DNA of 64,000 bases, taken from NCBI GenBank assembly GCA_903813345.2, contig CAIIXF020000005.1, forward strand, positions 5,921,375-5,985,374. Direction: 5' to 3'. Under the pieces are notes generated by a model. That model saw only the letters and a program-made list of their open reading frames with translations, searched no databases and had not been told where the DNA came from. Both the position numbers and the translations under genes were made by a program. This stretch comes from Owenia fusiformis (taxonomy: Eukaryota; Annelida; Polychaeta; Sabellida; Oweniidae). Below, one piece after another: positions 1-9,145 of this stretch (position 1 is its first letter; each line of letters begins with the position of its first letter).

Positions 1-578
1 TTAAATCAAGTACTCATATTCTCTTGTTATGATTGTTAACACTTTCCGTCCCATCTTTATCTTCCAAAACTATCAAATTTTTTACTTATTTTTCTAACAG
101 AAAGTCATTACCAATAATTAAATCACTCCCAAAAGCAACCTTTTCCAGATTCCAATAATAGACTGCTACTATACATCATGCAAGATCACCGTATCTATCA
201 GTTCTTTTCTAAAATAAAGGCCCATTGGATGTTTAAAGGAAGGATGTGATGAGAATGAGAATGGCTCCTATTACATCATTATAATGTCAAAATGAAGTAT
301 ATATATCTTCGTTATCGGCAATTAAATATGTTACATAGAACGCCCTTATGTCTACTCTTGCTTTATTGTAAACTTGGAATAAATATCCACTCAAATATAA
401 ACATTATGATACTGATACTTACATACTTGGAGTCATATAACAGATGTGATTTATTGCGACATAAAAATTGTATTGTGGCTGTTTTTATATCACTAGTTAA
501 CTTTTTCTAGCACACGTTTGACAAACCTCGGATATACTTTTCAGATCATTTCCATGTTGCTTGTTTGCATACTACTCA
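1..578. other. Gene-free AT-rich stretch
   Basis: I see no gene, RNA or repeat boundary here. The 72-codon open frame at 292-510 has no recognisable domain and its composition matches the surrounding AT-rich DNA, so I treat it as chance. The stretch ends at the TSD of the first CAGGCCCGTAGCC MITE. Confidence 0.5.
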
Positions 579-784
579 CAGGCCCGTAGCCAGGATTTGC
601 CAAGGGGGGTTCAGTTTTCAAAAATTTCCAGGGGGGGTTCACATTTGACAATTTTGGCCCAAATATGACTAAAATCACTTGAAAAGTGCTCAAAATGGTG
701 AAAAACTGCATGATTTTGAAAGAATTTTTGGCCAGGGGGGGGGTTCGCCCGAACCCTGCGAACCCCCCCCTGGCTACGGGCCTG
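579..784. mobile_element. CAGGCCCGTAGCC MITE, copy A
   Basis: A 206-bp element with terminal inverted repeats CAGGCCCGTAGCCAGG / CCTGGCTACGGGCCTG, flanked by a perfect 5-bp duplication ACTCA (574-578 and 785-789). The interior carries G-runs and C-runs and the conserved core TGCATGATTTTGAAAGAATT. It belongs to a family with at least seven copies in this window. It has no coding capacity, so it must be moved in trans. The CAGG start resembles hAT ends, but the 5-bp duplication is shorter than the usual 8 bp. Confidence 0.9.
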
Positions 785-789
785 ACTCA

Positions 790-2094
790 TTTATAACTGC
801 TTTCGCTCAGAACATGGTCTTGTCCTGATTTATCATAATTATGTTTGCCTAACATTCTGGCCTATGACCCCCATCCTTGAACAAAGCTATCCTCGGTGTG
901 TTTTAATTTTCTAAATGTACTGGCTACTAGTTCTATAATATACACATACCAGTTTAATACCAAACAAGAAATCTTTTTCAATTCTAGCTATTTTGCTTAT
1001 TGCTTGTTTTAGATAGAATATAACTGAACATGCAGGTCTAATGAGGTGAAATAGCTGATATTTAAAAACATCATCTTGTTTACTAAATACTGAAACCTAA
1101 GTATAAAAATAATCCTAGATTGCTAAAAGTATTTAGGTGTGTAAAAGTGGCCTTTATTCTAACACTACACAATTAGTTAAGAAAAGCATTTTTTCATGGA
1201 AAGTACTTTGTTCATCCTTGGTTATAAAAATCTAACTGGATGCCTAAATGTAATTGTTGACATAAAAAAAGATCATTCTTGAACACCATAGTTACCTTTC
1301 TTTGTCTTCCTTCAAGAATCAGTGTAATACAAGCATCTGGAAACTATCCAATCTTCAATGTTGGTTATAAATTCCTAAATAATATGCATTCCTGTAAACA
1401 TACAGCATATGTTACTAATGCTCCAGTGGTATAACCTACAAAGGCCTAATAGACTACCTCTTTCAATTATGCTTGCTCGTGCTATCTAATAAAAACATAT
1501 GAATCCACAAAAGCAGCTAGCATCGCTATAAGTTTAAAACGTTCAGTTATTTCCTTTTTAGTTATTTTTATCTGCATTTAGACTGATTTCAGGCCATGTA
1601 ATGTAACTCAGTTGTGTGTGTGTATGGCACACAGCAAGTTCTCCAACAGATGCCACAGCAGGCAATTTATGTTAAAAACAAGCCTCTAATCTGGCAGTTT
1701 ATCATGTGAAACTTGAGCTCTCCTTCTGGTAATATACACCCTCTACACCTCAATCTTGAAAATTGACCACAACAGAAGCATCTCTCTACACACTATAATC
1801 TGCATCGGATTAGGGAAATATTGAGCATTAACATGTACCTCTATCTATTTAATCTAAAATGGCTAGATTCGCGTTTTTTCTTGGCTAAACTTATCTCTAT
1901 CTTAATCTAAAATGGCTAGATTCACGTTTTTTTCTTGGCTAAACAACTATGTCATAATTAATTACCAAAATCAGAGATTTAGTTTTCCCTTTTATTTGTA
2001 AATTACACTATCTGCATTGAATATCACATTTCACTGAACATAAAACTACATAACATATAAACATTCAGGGCTCTGAAGCACCAGCTTCTCACGT
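790..2094. other. Gene-free stretch with a short tandem duplication
   Basis: No gene is seen. Around 1850-1945 a segment of about 55 bp (AATCTAAAATGGCTAGATTC followed by a T-run and CTTGGCTAAAC) occurs twice in tandem. The rest is AT-rich unique-looking sequence. Confidence 0.5.
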
Positions 2095-2628
2095 TACAGT
2101 GAAACATGTATATATGAACACCTCTCAATGTGAACACTTTTTCTCTGTCCTAATTCTGTCATATCCCATAGACTTACATATCAAAAATCGCCGTCATATG
2201 AACACCTGCTAATCTGAACACTGTTCAGATTAGATAAGTTTCACTATACCCTGCTTGCAGAGTCTAGTTAAACTACACTCTGCCTAGTAGAGACCATATT
2301 ACAGTTTAGTAGCCCCGCCCCCACGACTGGTACCGGTGACAGTTTGGGTAAATCACTTTTGACCTACGCACTGACCTTCCACCAATCAGCGAGCTTGAAG
2401 AAACATGCGCCAAATGCGTTCTAATTAAATATGCGCATGTCATTGGTCAATTCTGGGCTCAACGATGACGTAAGAAGGAATGACCATATAAAGAACGTCG
2501 GTCAAATTTGGCCGACGAACACTGATTGGCGCGGTGAGTTCACAGGTTTATTTTAGTTTGAAAGAGTGAAAACGAAGCTCTCTTTTAAGAAGTGAAGTCA
2601 AACGAATGCAAAGGGTAGTTTCACTATA
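2095..2628. mobile_element. TACAGTGAAAC mariner-type MITE, interrupted
   Basis: The left end is TACAGTGAAAC at 2095 and the right end GTTTCACTATA at 2618-2628, consistent with a TA-flanked Tc1/mariner-type MITE. It was split near its right end by the 9-bp-TSD element at 2247-2617, which duplicated GTTTCACTA. Related copies lie at 19811, 39805 and 56523. Confidence 0.6.
2247..2617 (+). mobile_element. Promoter-like MITE with 9-bp TSD, copy 1
   Basis: A 371-bp element starting TACCCTGC and ending GCAAAGGGTA, flanked by a perfect 9-bp duplication GTTTCACTA (2238-2246 and 2618-2626). It carries, in order, a GC box (2312-2322), a CCAAT box (2382-2386), an inverted CCAAT (2442-2446), a CRE-like TGACGTAA (2466-2473), a TATA box (2487-2493) and a consensus 5' splice donor GCG|GTGAGT at 2534. 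A second copy lies inverted at 25005-25382. The TSD length fits Mutator-like (9 bp) or Merlin-like (8-9 bp) transposons. The superfamily is an inference; the promoter motifs are read directly. Confidence 0.8.
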
Positions 2629-3004
2629 ATTCAATGTATTTTATCAAAAACTATGATGAATATGACCTAAAGCTGAACATGTGTCAATTCATTGCAATTC
2701 ATATGATATCACATCCAAGCCCTCTTTTGCCAGACTATCAACTATAGTTCCCTATAATAGAAAAGTATTAGGTTCATTTTTGGGGGTTGGCATCAAGGGC
2801 ATGTCTCGAGGTAAGTTTATTTTGTTGCCAGAGTTTTACCTGAGTATGGTTTGACTGGATTAAAACCCCAAGTTCCTTTGCTACTAGTTACAAAACAGAA
2901 AGAGCTGAGATTGACTTTTATATTTTACGCTATTGATTTTTAGAAAAGTTTATGCATGTTGATAAGTTCCTTAATGGATTTCTACATCAGAATCATTGAT
3001 GAAC
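2629..3004. other. Gene-free spacer left of the LINE
   Basis: No gene or repeat seen. It is the left flank of the LINE target site. Confidence 0.4.
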
Positions 3005-3016
3005 AATTATAAACTC
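3005..3016. repeat. LINE target-site duplication, left copy
   Basis: AATTATAAACTC here is identical to 19115-19126, which directly follows the A-rich tail of the LINE. It marks the 5'-truncated start of the LINE. Confidence 0.75.
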
Positions 3017-3588
3017 AGACTTAACTTGGAAAAAACAAAAGCAATGTGGATCGGAAGAAATAAAAATAATATTGAAAAGCATTTAGGAATCAGCTGGGAA
3101 GTAGGTGAAAATGCTAAAATAAAAATACTGGGGACATACTTTTTAAACCACAAACCAGCAAATTTAATAGAATCAAATTGGACTGAAAAAATTGATAAGA
3201 TGGAATGTTTAATGAAAAATTGTCACTGGTTGGTAAAGTCTGTGTTGTTAAAAATTTGATTGCATCACAATTGTTGCATATGTTAATGGTTTTTAAATGT
3301 CCAGACAAATACTTAAAACAGGTCAATTCAAAAATACACAAATTTATATGGAGTAAATCTGGTAAAGGTTCAGAAAAAATAAAACGTAAAGTGTTGAGAC
3401 AGCTTTACTTGGAATCAACATGGTTGATATATTTGTTAATCAAGAGGCACTTATTATGTCCTGGGTCAGGCGTTTTATCGAGGATGAAAACTCAAATTGG
3501 AAAAACATGAGTAAAATGATGTTATCAAAGATTGGATTTGATTTCAGTATTTTTCATTTCAATTCAGACTTAAAATTTATAAAACCTC
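3017..3588 (+). pseudogene. Non-LTR (LINE) reverse transcriptase, 3' part, segment 1
   Basis: This is the 3' portion of a LINE ORF2, truncated at the 5' end. It begins at the RLNLEKTKAMW block typical of the end of the RT domain and continues through KLSLVGKVCVVKNLIASQLL and KIHKFIW, then NQEALIMSWVRRF. The reading frame changes twice (near 3220 and near 3410), so at least two small indels broke it. The DIRS element is inserted at about 3589, and the ORF resumes in register at about 8290. Only the RT thumb and connection region are present; no catalytic YxDD or endonuclease lies here. It is dead by truncation, frameshifts and two insertions. Confidence 0.85.
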
Positions 3589-3656
3589 AAATTCTATCTC
3601 ACCATATTACGCAATCAGCGAGACTATATGAGATGATGACCATCATCTGACCAGCA
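3589..3656 (+). repeat. DIRS left terminal repeat
   Basis: The outer 35-40 nt (AAATTCTATCTCACCATATT...) are complemented at 7966-8009 in the ICR. The inner part, with GATGATGACCATCATC, is complemented in the right terminus at 8177-8209. Confidence 0.85.
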
Positions 3657-3810
3657 CTTGTTGACCGACTTCTAGGCCATGCACAGCTAGCTACTTAGAT
3701 AAGGATTATCAAGTACCTTGAACTTTTAACAATACTTCTTCCAGGAATTGGATATTATAATTACGCATTTACCTCATAGTTTTAGATATATTACAAACAT
3801 TTGAGGAAAA

Positions 3811-4875
3811 ATGTCAGAAATGAATGAAAAAATGGAAAAAGAACTTTTAGATGAGGATGAAGAATGCCAACAATCAGTCCAGGGTGACATAAGTGGAGAT
3901 GAACAATCAGTCCAGAAAAATTTCATGGATGCTCTTATGGAACGATTGGATCGAATAGAGAAAAGGCAGGCTGAGACGCAGCCTTCTACTTCAAAGCGTT
4001 TGAAGCGCACAATGGATTACCAATCTCCGCTGACTAAGCTGTACTCCACAGCTTCGGATCCAGAAACATCCCCTGATGAGGAATCAGACGACTTGGATGA
4101 TGATCAAAAATCCCTTTTAGGGAAATTGAGAACTACCCAGAGACCCAATAGAGAATCTGGGAGTAGTTCTGCTGGGATAGATTTCTCAGCATTAGAACTA
4201 GAGTTTGGGGATTCAGAGCCTCTTGGCCCACCCCTGCCTGAAGAATGGGCAAAGTTTGTAAACAAACGATTCAGTACAAAATTATCTACTGATACACTGA
4301 AGGCAAGAATGAAAGAGATCAAAAAGCCTGAAAATGTGGAAAAAATTGTCCCGCCAGAGACAAACCCTGAAATAAAACGAAAACTAACTCAGGGAAATGA
4401 AAAAAGAGACCAAATTTACATTAACATGCAGACAACACTTGGTCGGGCTGCCATCTCAATGGTGAATGCAGCTAAGCCATTGCTTCAGAACTCTTCCACA
4501 GAGGAAGAAAAACAGGAGGCCGTGAAACAATCGATGCAAGCGATTGCACTCGTTGGCCATGTATTTTCAAATCTGAATATTACAAGACGTGAATGCATGA
4601 GGCGCACTTTACAGCCAATGTACCAGCCATTATGTAGTACTGATAACCCTGTGGGCAAATATCTCTTCGGAGATGACCTGTCAAAGTCACTGAAGGACCT
4701 CAAACAGTCAGACCAATTAGCGCGAGACGCACACAGGTCTTCAAAAAACTGGGGAGGCCAGAGCAGAGGATTCAAAAAGAAATCTCAGGACTGGTCCAAA
4801 AAAGGAAAAGGAAAGTGGCAGGAGAACAAGAACTCTCACAAGAGCCACTTCAAGGGCAAAAAAGAAAAAGATTAA
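3811..4875 (+). CDS. DIRS ORF1, Gag-like protein (354 aa)
   Basis: The first ORF of the DIRS element, starting at an ATG with AAAA before it. The N-terminus is acidic (EKELLDEDEE). A central alpha-helical region of about 150 residues (EEWAKFVNKRFSTKLSTDTL through the ANQ-poor helices around 250-290) resembles the Gag-like ORF1 of other DIRS elements. The C-terminus is very basic and K/S/G-rich (GKGKWQENKNSHKSHFKGKK), suiting nucleic-acid binding; there is no CCHC knuckle. It overlaps the pol frame by about 60 bp. Assignment to DIRS Gag rests on position and composition. The ORF is intact. Confidence 0.8.
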   Translation: MSEMNEKMEKELLDEDEECQQSVQGDISGDEQSVQKNFMDALMERLDRIEKRQAETQPSTSKRLKRTMDYQSPLTKLYSTASDPETSPDEESDDLDDDQKSLLGKLRTTQRPNRESGSSSAGIDFSALELEFGDSEPLGPPLPEEWAKFVNKRFSTKLSTDTLKARMKEIKKPENVEKIVPPETNPEIKRKLTQGNEKRDQIYINMQTTLGRAAISMVNAAKPLLQNSSTEEEKQEAVKQSMQAIALVGHVFSNLNITRRECMRRTLQPMYQPLCSTDNPVGKYLFGDDLSKSLKDLKQSDQLARDAHRSSKNWGGQSRGFKKKSQDWSKKGKGKWQENKNSHKSHFKGKKEKD

Positions 4876-6872
4876 AGGTAAGTGAAACCTTTGTTGATAG
4901 CAAATCTGAAAAAACAGTTGACTCAGATAATATGTGCAAAACTAAACAAAATAAAAAACATGCTCTGTATAATGAACTAGAATGCTCTGTTGCAATGTTC
5001 AAAGCTGGCCAAATTAAAAATAAACTATCAAATTGGCAAAAATTAACAACTGACCCTGACATATTAGGGATGATTAGTTCTGGGGTAAAAATTGAGTTTA
5101 TTGACTCTCCACCCAAGCAAAAATATATGCCTAAACAAATTGAGTTCAGCAAAGAACAAATACTAATAATTGACGAAGAAATTGCAAAGCTTCTTAAAAA
5201 GGGAGTCATTAAGCAGTCTTTCCATGAAGCAGGAGAGTACATGTCAAATATTTTTTTGAGAGAAAAGAAAGATGGGGCTTTTAGAATGATACTTAACCTC
5301 AAGTCTCTCAATAAACACATTTTGTACAACAAGTTCAAAATGGAGACAATAATGACTGTCTTAAAAATGGTTAAGAAAAACTGCTTTATGGCTTCATGTG
5401 ACTTGAAGGATGCTTTCTATACAGTGCCAATACATAAGAATGACCAAAAGTATCTGAAATTTATTTGGAAGGGGAAAATTTTTGCCTTTACATGCTTTCC
5501 AAATGGGCTATGTTTTTGTCCACGAAAATTTACAAAATTGATGAAGCCAGTTTTTTCACATTTACACATGCAAGGGCATTGTAGTTCATATTACATTGAT
5601 GATAGCTATTTACAAGGGGACACATATGCAGATTGTGTGAAAAATGTTAATGCAACATGTGACCTAATGAGCAATTTAGGCTTTACTATACACCCTGACA
5701 AATCGGTACTAGTTCCTACACAGAGATTAGAGTATCTTGGGTTCATTATAGATTCATTAAGTATGAAAGTGTACTTAACAGACAATAAGTCTACAAACAT
5801 CAAAGCATCATGTAAAGCTCTTCTACAAAAGTCAAAATTCTAAATTAGGGAAGTAGCCAAAGTTATAGGATTGATTGTATCATCCTTTGTTGCTGTAACA
5901 TATGGTCCATTGTACTTTCGGCACTTGGAATTAGATAAAAGCCAGGCTGTAAAATTATCAAAGGGCAATTATGATGCTCCCATGTCCCTTTCCCAGGCTT
6001 CTAAACAAGAGTTACAGTGGTGGTCACAAACTGATGACTTGTCAGGGAAAAACATTATTCAAAGTAACCCAGACATGACCCTAATTACTGATGCATCATT
6101 ATCAGGATGGGGGGCAGTTTTCCAAAAACAAAAGACAGGGGGACCTTGGTCAATTGAAGAAGCAAACATGCATATTAATTACCTTGAAATGCTCTCTGTA
6201 TTTTTTGCTTTGAAAAGCTTTTGCTCCAAAAATTCTGATGTTCATGTGAGAATACTCTCTGACAATATGACAACTGTGCAAGTACTTAATAACATGGGCT
6301 CTAGTCACTCAACCAATTGCAATGAATTAGCAAAGAAAATCTGGTTGTGGGCAAAAGATAGAAATATCTGGATAAGCTTAGCTCATTTGCCAGGTTCATT
6401 GAATATCGAAGCAGACACTGAATCAAGGCAAAAACATTTTTGGGAAAAAGAGTGGAAAATAAAACCTAACATATTCAATGACTTTCTGATATATTTTGAA
6501 GTGAAGCCTGATATTGACTTATTTGCCTCTAGGCTCAACAAACAACTACCCAAGTATGTTTCATATCGCCCTGATCCTGGTGCATTTGCTGTAGATGCCT
6601 TTACTATTGACTGGTCTGAAACTATGTTTTATGCATTTCCACCTTTCAGTTGCATTGGGGCCTTATTACAAAAGCTGGAGACAGAGAAAGCCAAAGGCGT
6701 GTTAGTATATCCAGAATGGCCAACTCAGGCGTGGTATCCAAGGGTTCGCAAATTAGCCATAAAAACAATACAACTACCAAGAAATGCCTTGATCCTACCA
6801 ACTCAACCAGGCCTTCAACATCCAATGAAAACACTAAGACTGACAGCTGCTGTCATATCAGGAAAGCTTTGA
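4815..6872 (+). pseudogene. DIRS pol: RT, RNase H and methyltransferase-like domains, one in-frame stop
   Basis: One frame runs from about 4815 to 6872, broken only by TAA at 5841-5843. The RT part shows KKGVIKQS, ILNLKSLNKH, motif A DLKDAFYTVPI, PNGLCFCPRKFTKLMKP and motif C YIDD (about 5596). After the stop the frame continues at once with the RT thumb, then RNase H (TDASLSGWG, YLEML, LSDNMT, ADTESR). Next comes the DIRS-specific methyltransferase-like domain (DLFASRLN, PDPGAFAVDAF, YAFPPF, VLVYPEWPTQAWYP). The open frame begins at a non-ATG codon inside the end of gag, so expression probably relied on frameshifting from gag or a later ATG. The stop separates RT from RNase H and would disable the enzyme unless suppressed. 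Confidence 0.9.
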
Positions 6873-7786
6873 TGTCTAAATACAAATTGTCAAATGAAAC
6901 TGTTGATGTCATAATGAAGTCGTGGCGCGTTACATCAATTAAACAATACATAAGTTTTATCAAACGTTGGATGACATTCAGTGCATCACGGAAATTCAAT
7001 GCTCTTGAACCAACATTAGACCAGGCATTGACATTCATGACAGAGCTTGTCAAAAAGGGACTTGGATACAGTTCACTAAATACATGCAGATCTGCATTAT
7101 CCGCAATATTACCAATATATGATGGGTCTTCCTTTGGGGCTCACCCATTAGTATCCAGATTCATGAAAGGAGTTTATGAAATAAAACCATCTCTCCCTAG
7201 GCTGAATGCAGGAACTGTTTGGGATGTAAAAACAGTACTAAACTACTTGGAGACATATCCTAGTAATAAAACTTTACATATCAAATCCTTAACTCATAAA
7301 TGCTTGATGCTATTGTCTCTGGCACTAGGGCAGCGAATTCAATCAATTCATAGCCTGAAAACAACTGATTTGAATTTTAGTCAGGATAGCTGTACAATAC
7401 ACTTTACGGATATTTTAAAGACCTCAAAACCTGGTTTTCATCAAAAACCTATTACAATTAAACAGCATGACAATGACAAATTATGCGTTTTAAATTGTTT
7501 GAAAACTTATCTAGAAAAGACTCAAATGTACAGAAGAACAGAAAACTGGGTGTTCCGTACATGTGTAAAACCATTTGGCCATGCTTCAAAAGACACTCTG
7601 GCAAGGTATTTAAAAACGGTTCTGCATTCTGCTGGTATTGACAATGTTTTTGGTGCACACTCAATTAGAGCTGCAGTCTCATCAAATGAAAAGCAAAATG
7701 GCATTCCAATAAACAATATATTAAATCGTGCAGGATGGACAAATGCAAAAACCTTCTACAAATTCTATTGTAGAGATATATCTTAA
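6872..7786 (+). CDS. DIRS tyrosine recombinase (about 304 aa)
   Basis: A DIRS-type tyrosine recombinase, which inserts the element in place of a DDE integrase. The ATG at 6872 lies at the very end of the pol frame (MSKYKLSN); the same frame is open upstream to 6650, overlapping pol. An N-terminal SAM-like core-binding region (RVTSIKQYISFIKRWMTF, LNTCRSALSAIL) is followed by the catalytic domain: first Arg in LALGQRIQSI, HxxR in GAHSIRAAVSS, and the C-terminal Tyr in TFYKFYCRD. The frame is complete and all expected catalytic residues are visible. Confidence 0.9.
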   Translation: MSKYKLSNETVDVIMKSWRVTSIKQYISFIKRWMTFSASRKFNALEPTLDQALTFMTELVKKGLGYSSLNTCRSALSAILPIYDGSSFGAHPLVSRFMKGVYEIKPSLPRLNAGTVWDVKTVLNYLETYPSNKTLHIKSLTHKCLMLLSLALGQRIQSIHSLKTTDLNFSQDSCTIHFTDILKTSKPGFHQKPITIKQHDNDKLCVLNCLKTYLEKTQMYRRTENWVFRTCVKPFGHASKDTLARYLKTVLHSAGIDNVFGAHSIRAAVSSNEKQNGIPINNILNRAGWTNAKTFYKFYCRDIS

Positions 7787-7965
7787 GTACAGTACTTGAA
7801 TAACCACATGGTATAATCTTATAATTGGATCTTTTGATGATCAAATAGATAGTTAAAACCTAAAGTTAAAATGTTTGTTGCTCATTTTGTAAATTAAGTT
7901 CCAATGATGTACAAGTGTAGATTACTTGTACTTGAAATGGAAATGAGTAACCACAGCTTTCAAAT

Positions 7966-8091
7966 CTCATATAGTCTCGCTGATTGCGTAATATGGTGAG
8001 ATAGAATTTATAGTTAACCGAAGCTTACCTGTAAGGTGAGGTTTGACTGTAATTCTATCGAACCATATGCAGCAACAGAGAGATTATATGC
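7966..8091 (-). repeat. DIRS internal complementary region
   Basis: Reads as the complement of the left terminus (7966-8009) fused to the complement of the right terminus (8008-8091). The joint has the shared AAATT. This head-to-tail joint gives the circle-junction sequence and identifies the element as DIRS rather than Ngaro or PAT. Confidence 0.88.
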
Positions 8092-8176
8092 CCTTCCCTT
8101 ATTTATTTATTTTTTCCCTCCCGTTTCTTCTCTGTTGCTGCTATTAACTGTGGTCACTCATTTGGTACTATAAAGC

Positions 8177-8289
8177 GTGCTGGTCAGATGATGGTCATCA
8201 TCTCATATAATCTCTCTGTTGCTGCATATGGTTCGATAGAATTACAGTCAAACCTCACCTTACAGGTAAGCTTCGGTTAACTATAAATT
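8177..8289 (-). repeat. DIRS right terminal repeat
   Basis: The inner part is the reverse complement of 3624-3656. The outer 80 bp (ending TTCGGTTAACTATAAATT) are complemented in the ICR. The element ends at the shared AAATT at about 8285-8289. Confidence 0.85.
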
Positions 8290-9145
8290 ATTTGGGGGAA
8301 TACAACCATCTTCTATGAATTCCTTTTGAAAACTTGGTTCAAATATAAAACATGTGATGATGTCATATTTGATAATAGCTATATTTTGAACAATCTAAAC
8401 ATAACTTACAAGGGAAAAGTTATATTTTTTAAAAATTGGAAAAATGCAGGTATCAATTTGGTAAATGATGTACTGGACAATCAACAGAAACTAAAGAATA
8501 TAAATATCTTCAAACAAATGATGCCTAACAATGCAGCTGTCGCGCTTGAATATTTTGTCATTCAAAATGCATTGAAAAACAAGACAATTGCACTTGGTCA
8601 GAATAAAAGATTGTACAATAATATCATTATAAAAATATCAAAGTCGAAAGATTATAAACAATTAATTATTAAAAAAGAAAATATCATACCAGGAGCTTGT
8701 CAACGATGGAATAATGAATATCAAAATATTAATTGGTCTGATATTTGGAAAATGATTCAAAATATAACTGAACCGAGATTAAAGAGCTTACAGTACAAAA
8801 TATTGCATAGGGTATATCCCACAAATATTCATCTATTTAAATGGAAAATTGAAGGGACAAACTCAAACAATTGTAAATTTTGCAGAAATGAAGAAGACTC
8901 ATATGCTCATTTCTTCATCTCTTGTAAAAAGGTAAAACATATATGGAAAGAAATAATGAACAAAATAAATGCAAAATTTGGATGCTCTATAAAATTAACA
9001 GAAATGGAAATTTTGCTTAAATATACAAATAAGAAAAAATATATTGAGAATTATGTAAATAATATTGTATTAATAACAAAAAACTGTATTAGCAAGTATA
9101 AATATGGTCAACATCCAAATTTAGAATACTTATTAGAACAAGAGC
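8290..9145 (+). pseudogene. LINE ORF2 C-terminal segment 2
   Basis: Continues the LINE ORF after the DIRS insertion, open from about 8287 into the LTR element at 9146. The block WGN..I followed by KGKVIFFKNWKNAGINLVND is the usual post-RT region. NNCKFCRNEEDSYAHFFISC is the zinc-knuckle-like zf-RVT motif near the C-terminus of many LINE ORF2 proteins. The last codons are interrupted at 9146 by the LTR element and completed at 19008-19035, where LYIRKVM and a stop follow. This segment has no frameshift of its own. Confidence 0.85.

Larger units (their letters stand above)
3589..8289 (+). mobile_element. DIRS-like tyrosine-recombinase retrotransposon
   Basis: A 4.7-kb element with the full DIRS layout: Gag ORF, RT-RNase H-methyltransferase-like ORF, tyrosine recombinase ORF, inverted termini and an internal complementary region (ICR). 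The inner parts of both ends match in inverted orientation (about 3624-3656 and 8177-8209). The unique outer parts of the left and right ends are both found, complemented and joined, in the ICR at 7966-8091. That is the template arrangement used to complete DIRS circles. Both termini share AAATT and there is no longer TSD, as expected for insertion by a tyrosine recombinase. The host sequence is the RT ORF of a LINE. A single in-frame stop in pol is the only obvious lesion. Confidence 0.93.

Noticed and set aside
4850-5338. 162-codon minus-strand frame antisense to the DIRS RT
   Set aside because: Shadow of the RT coding strand.
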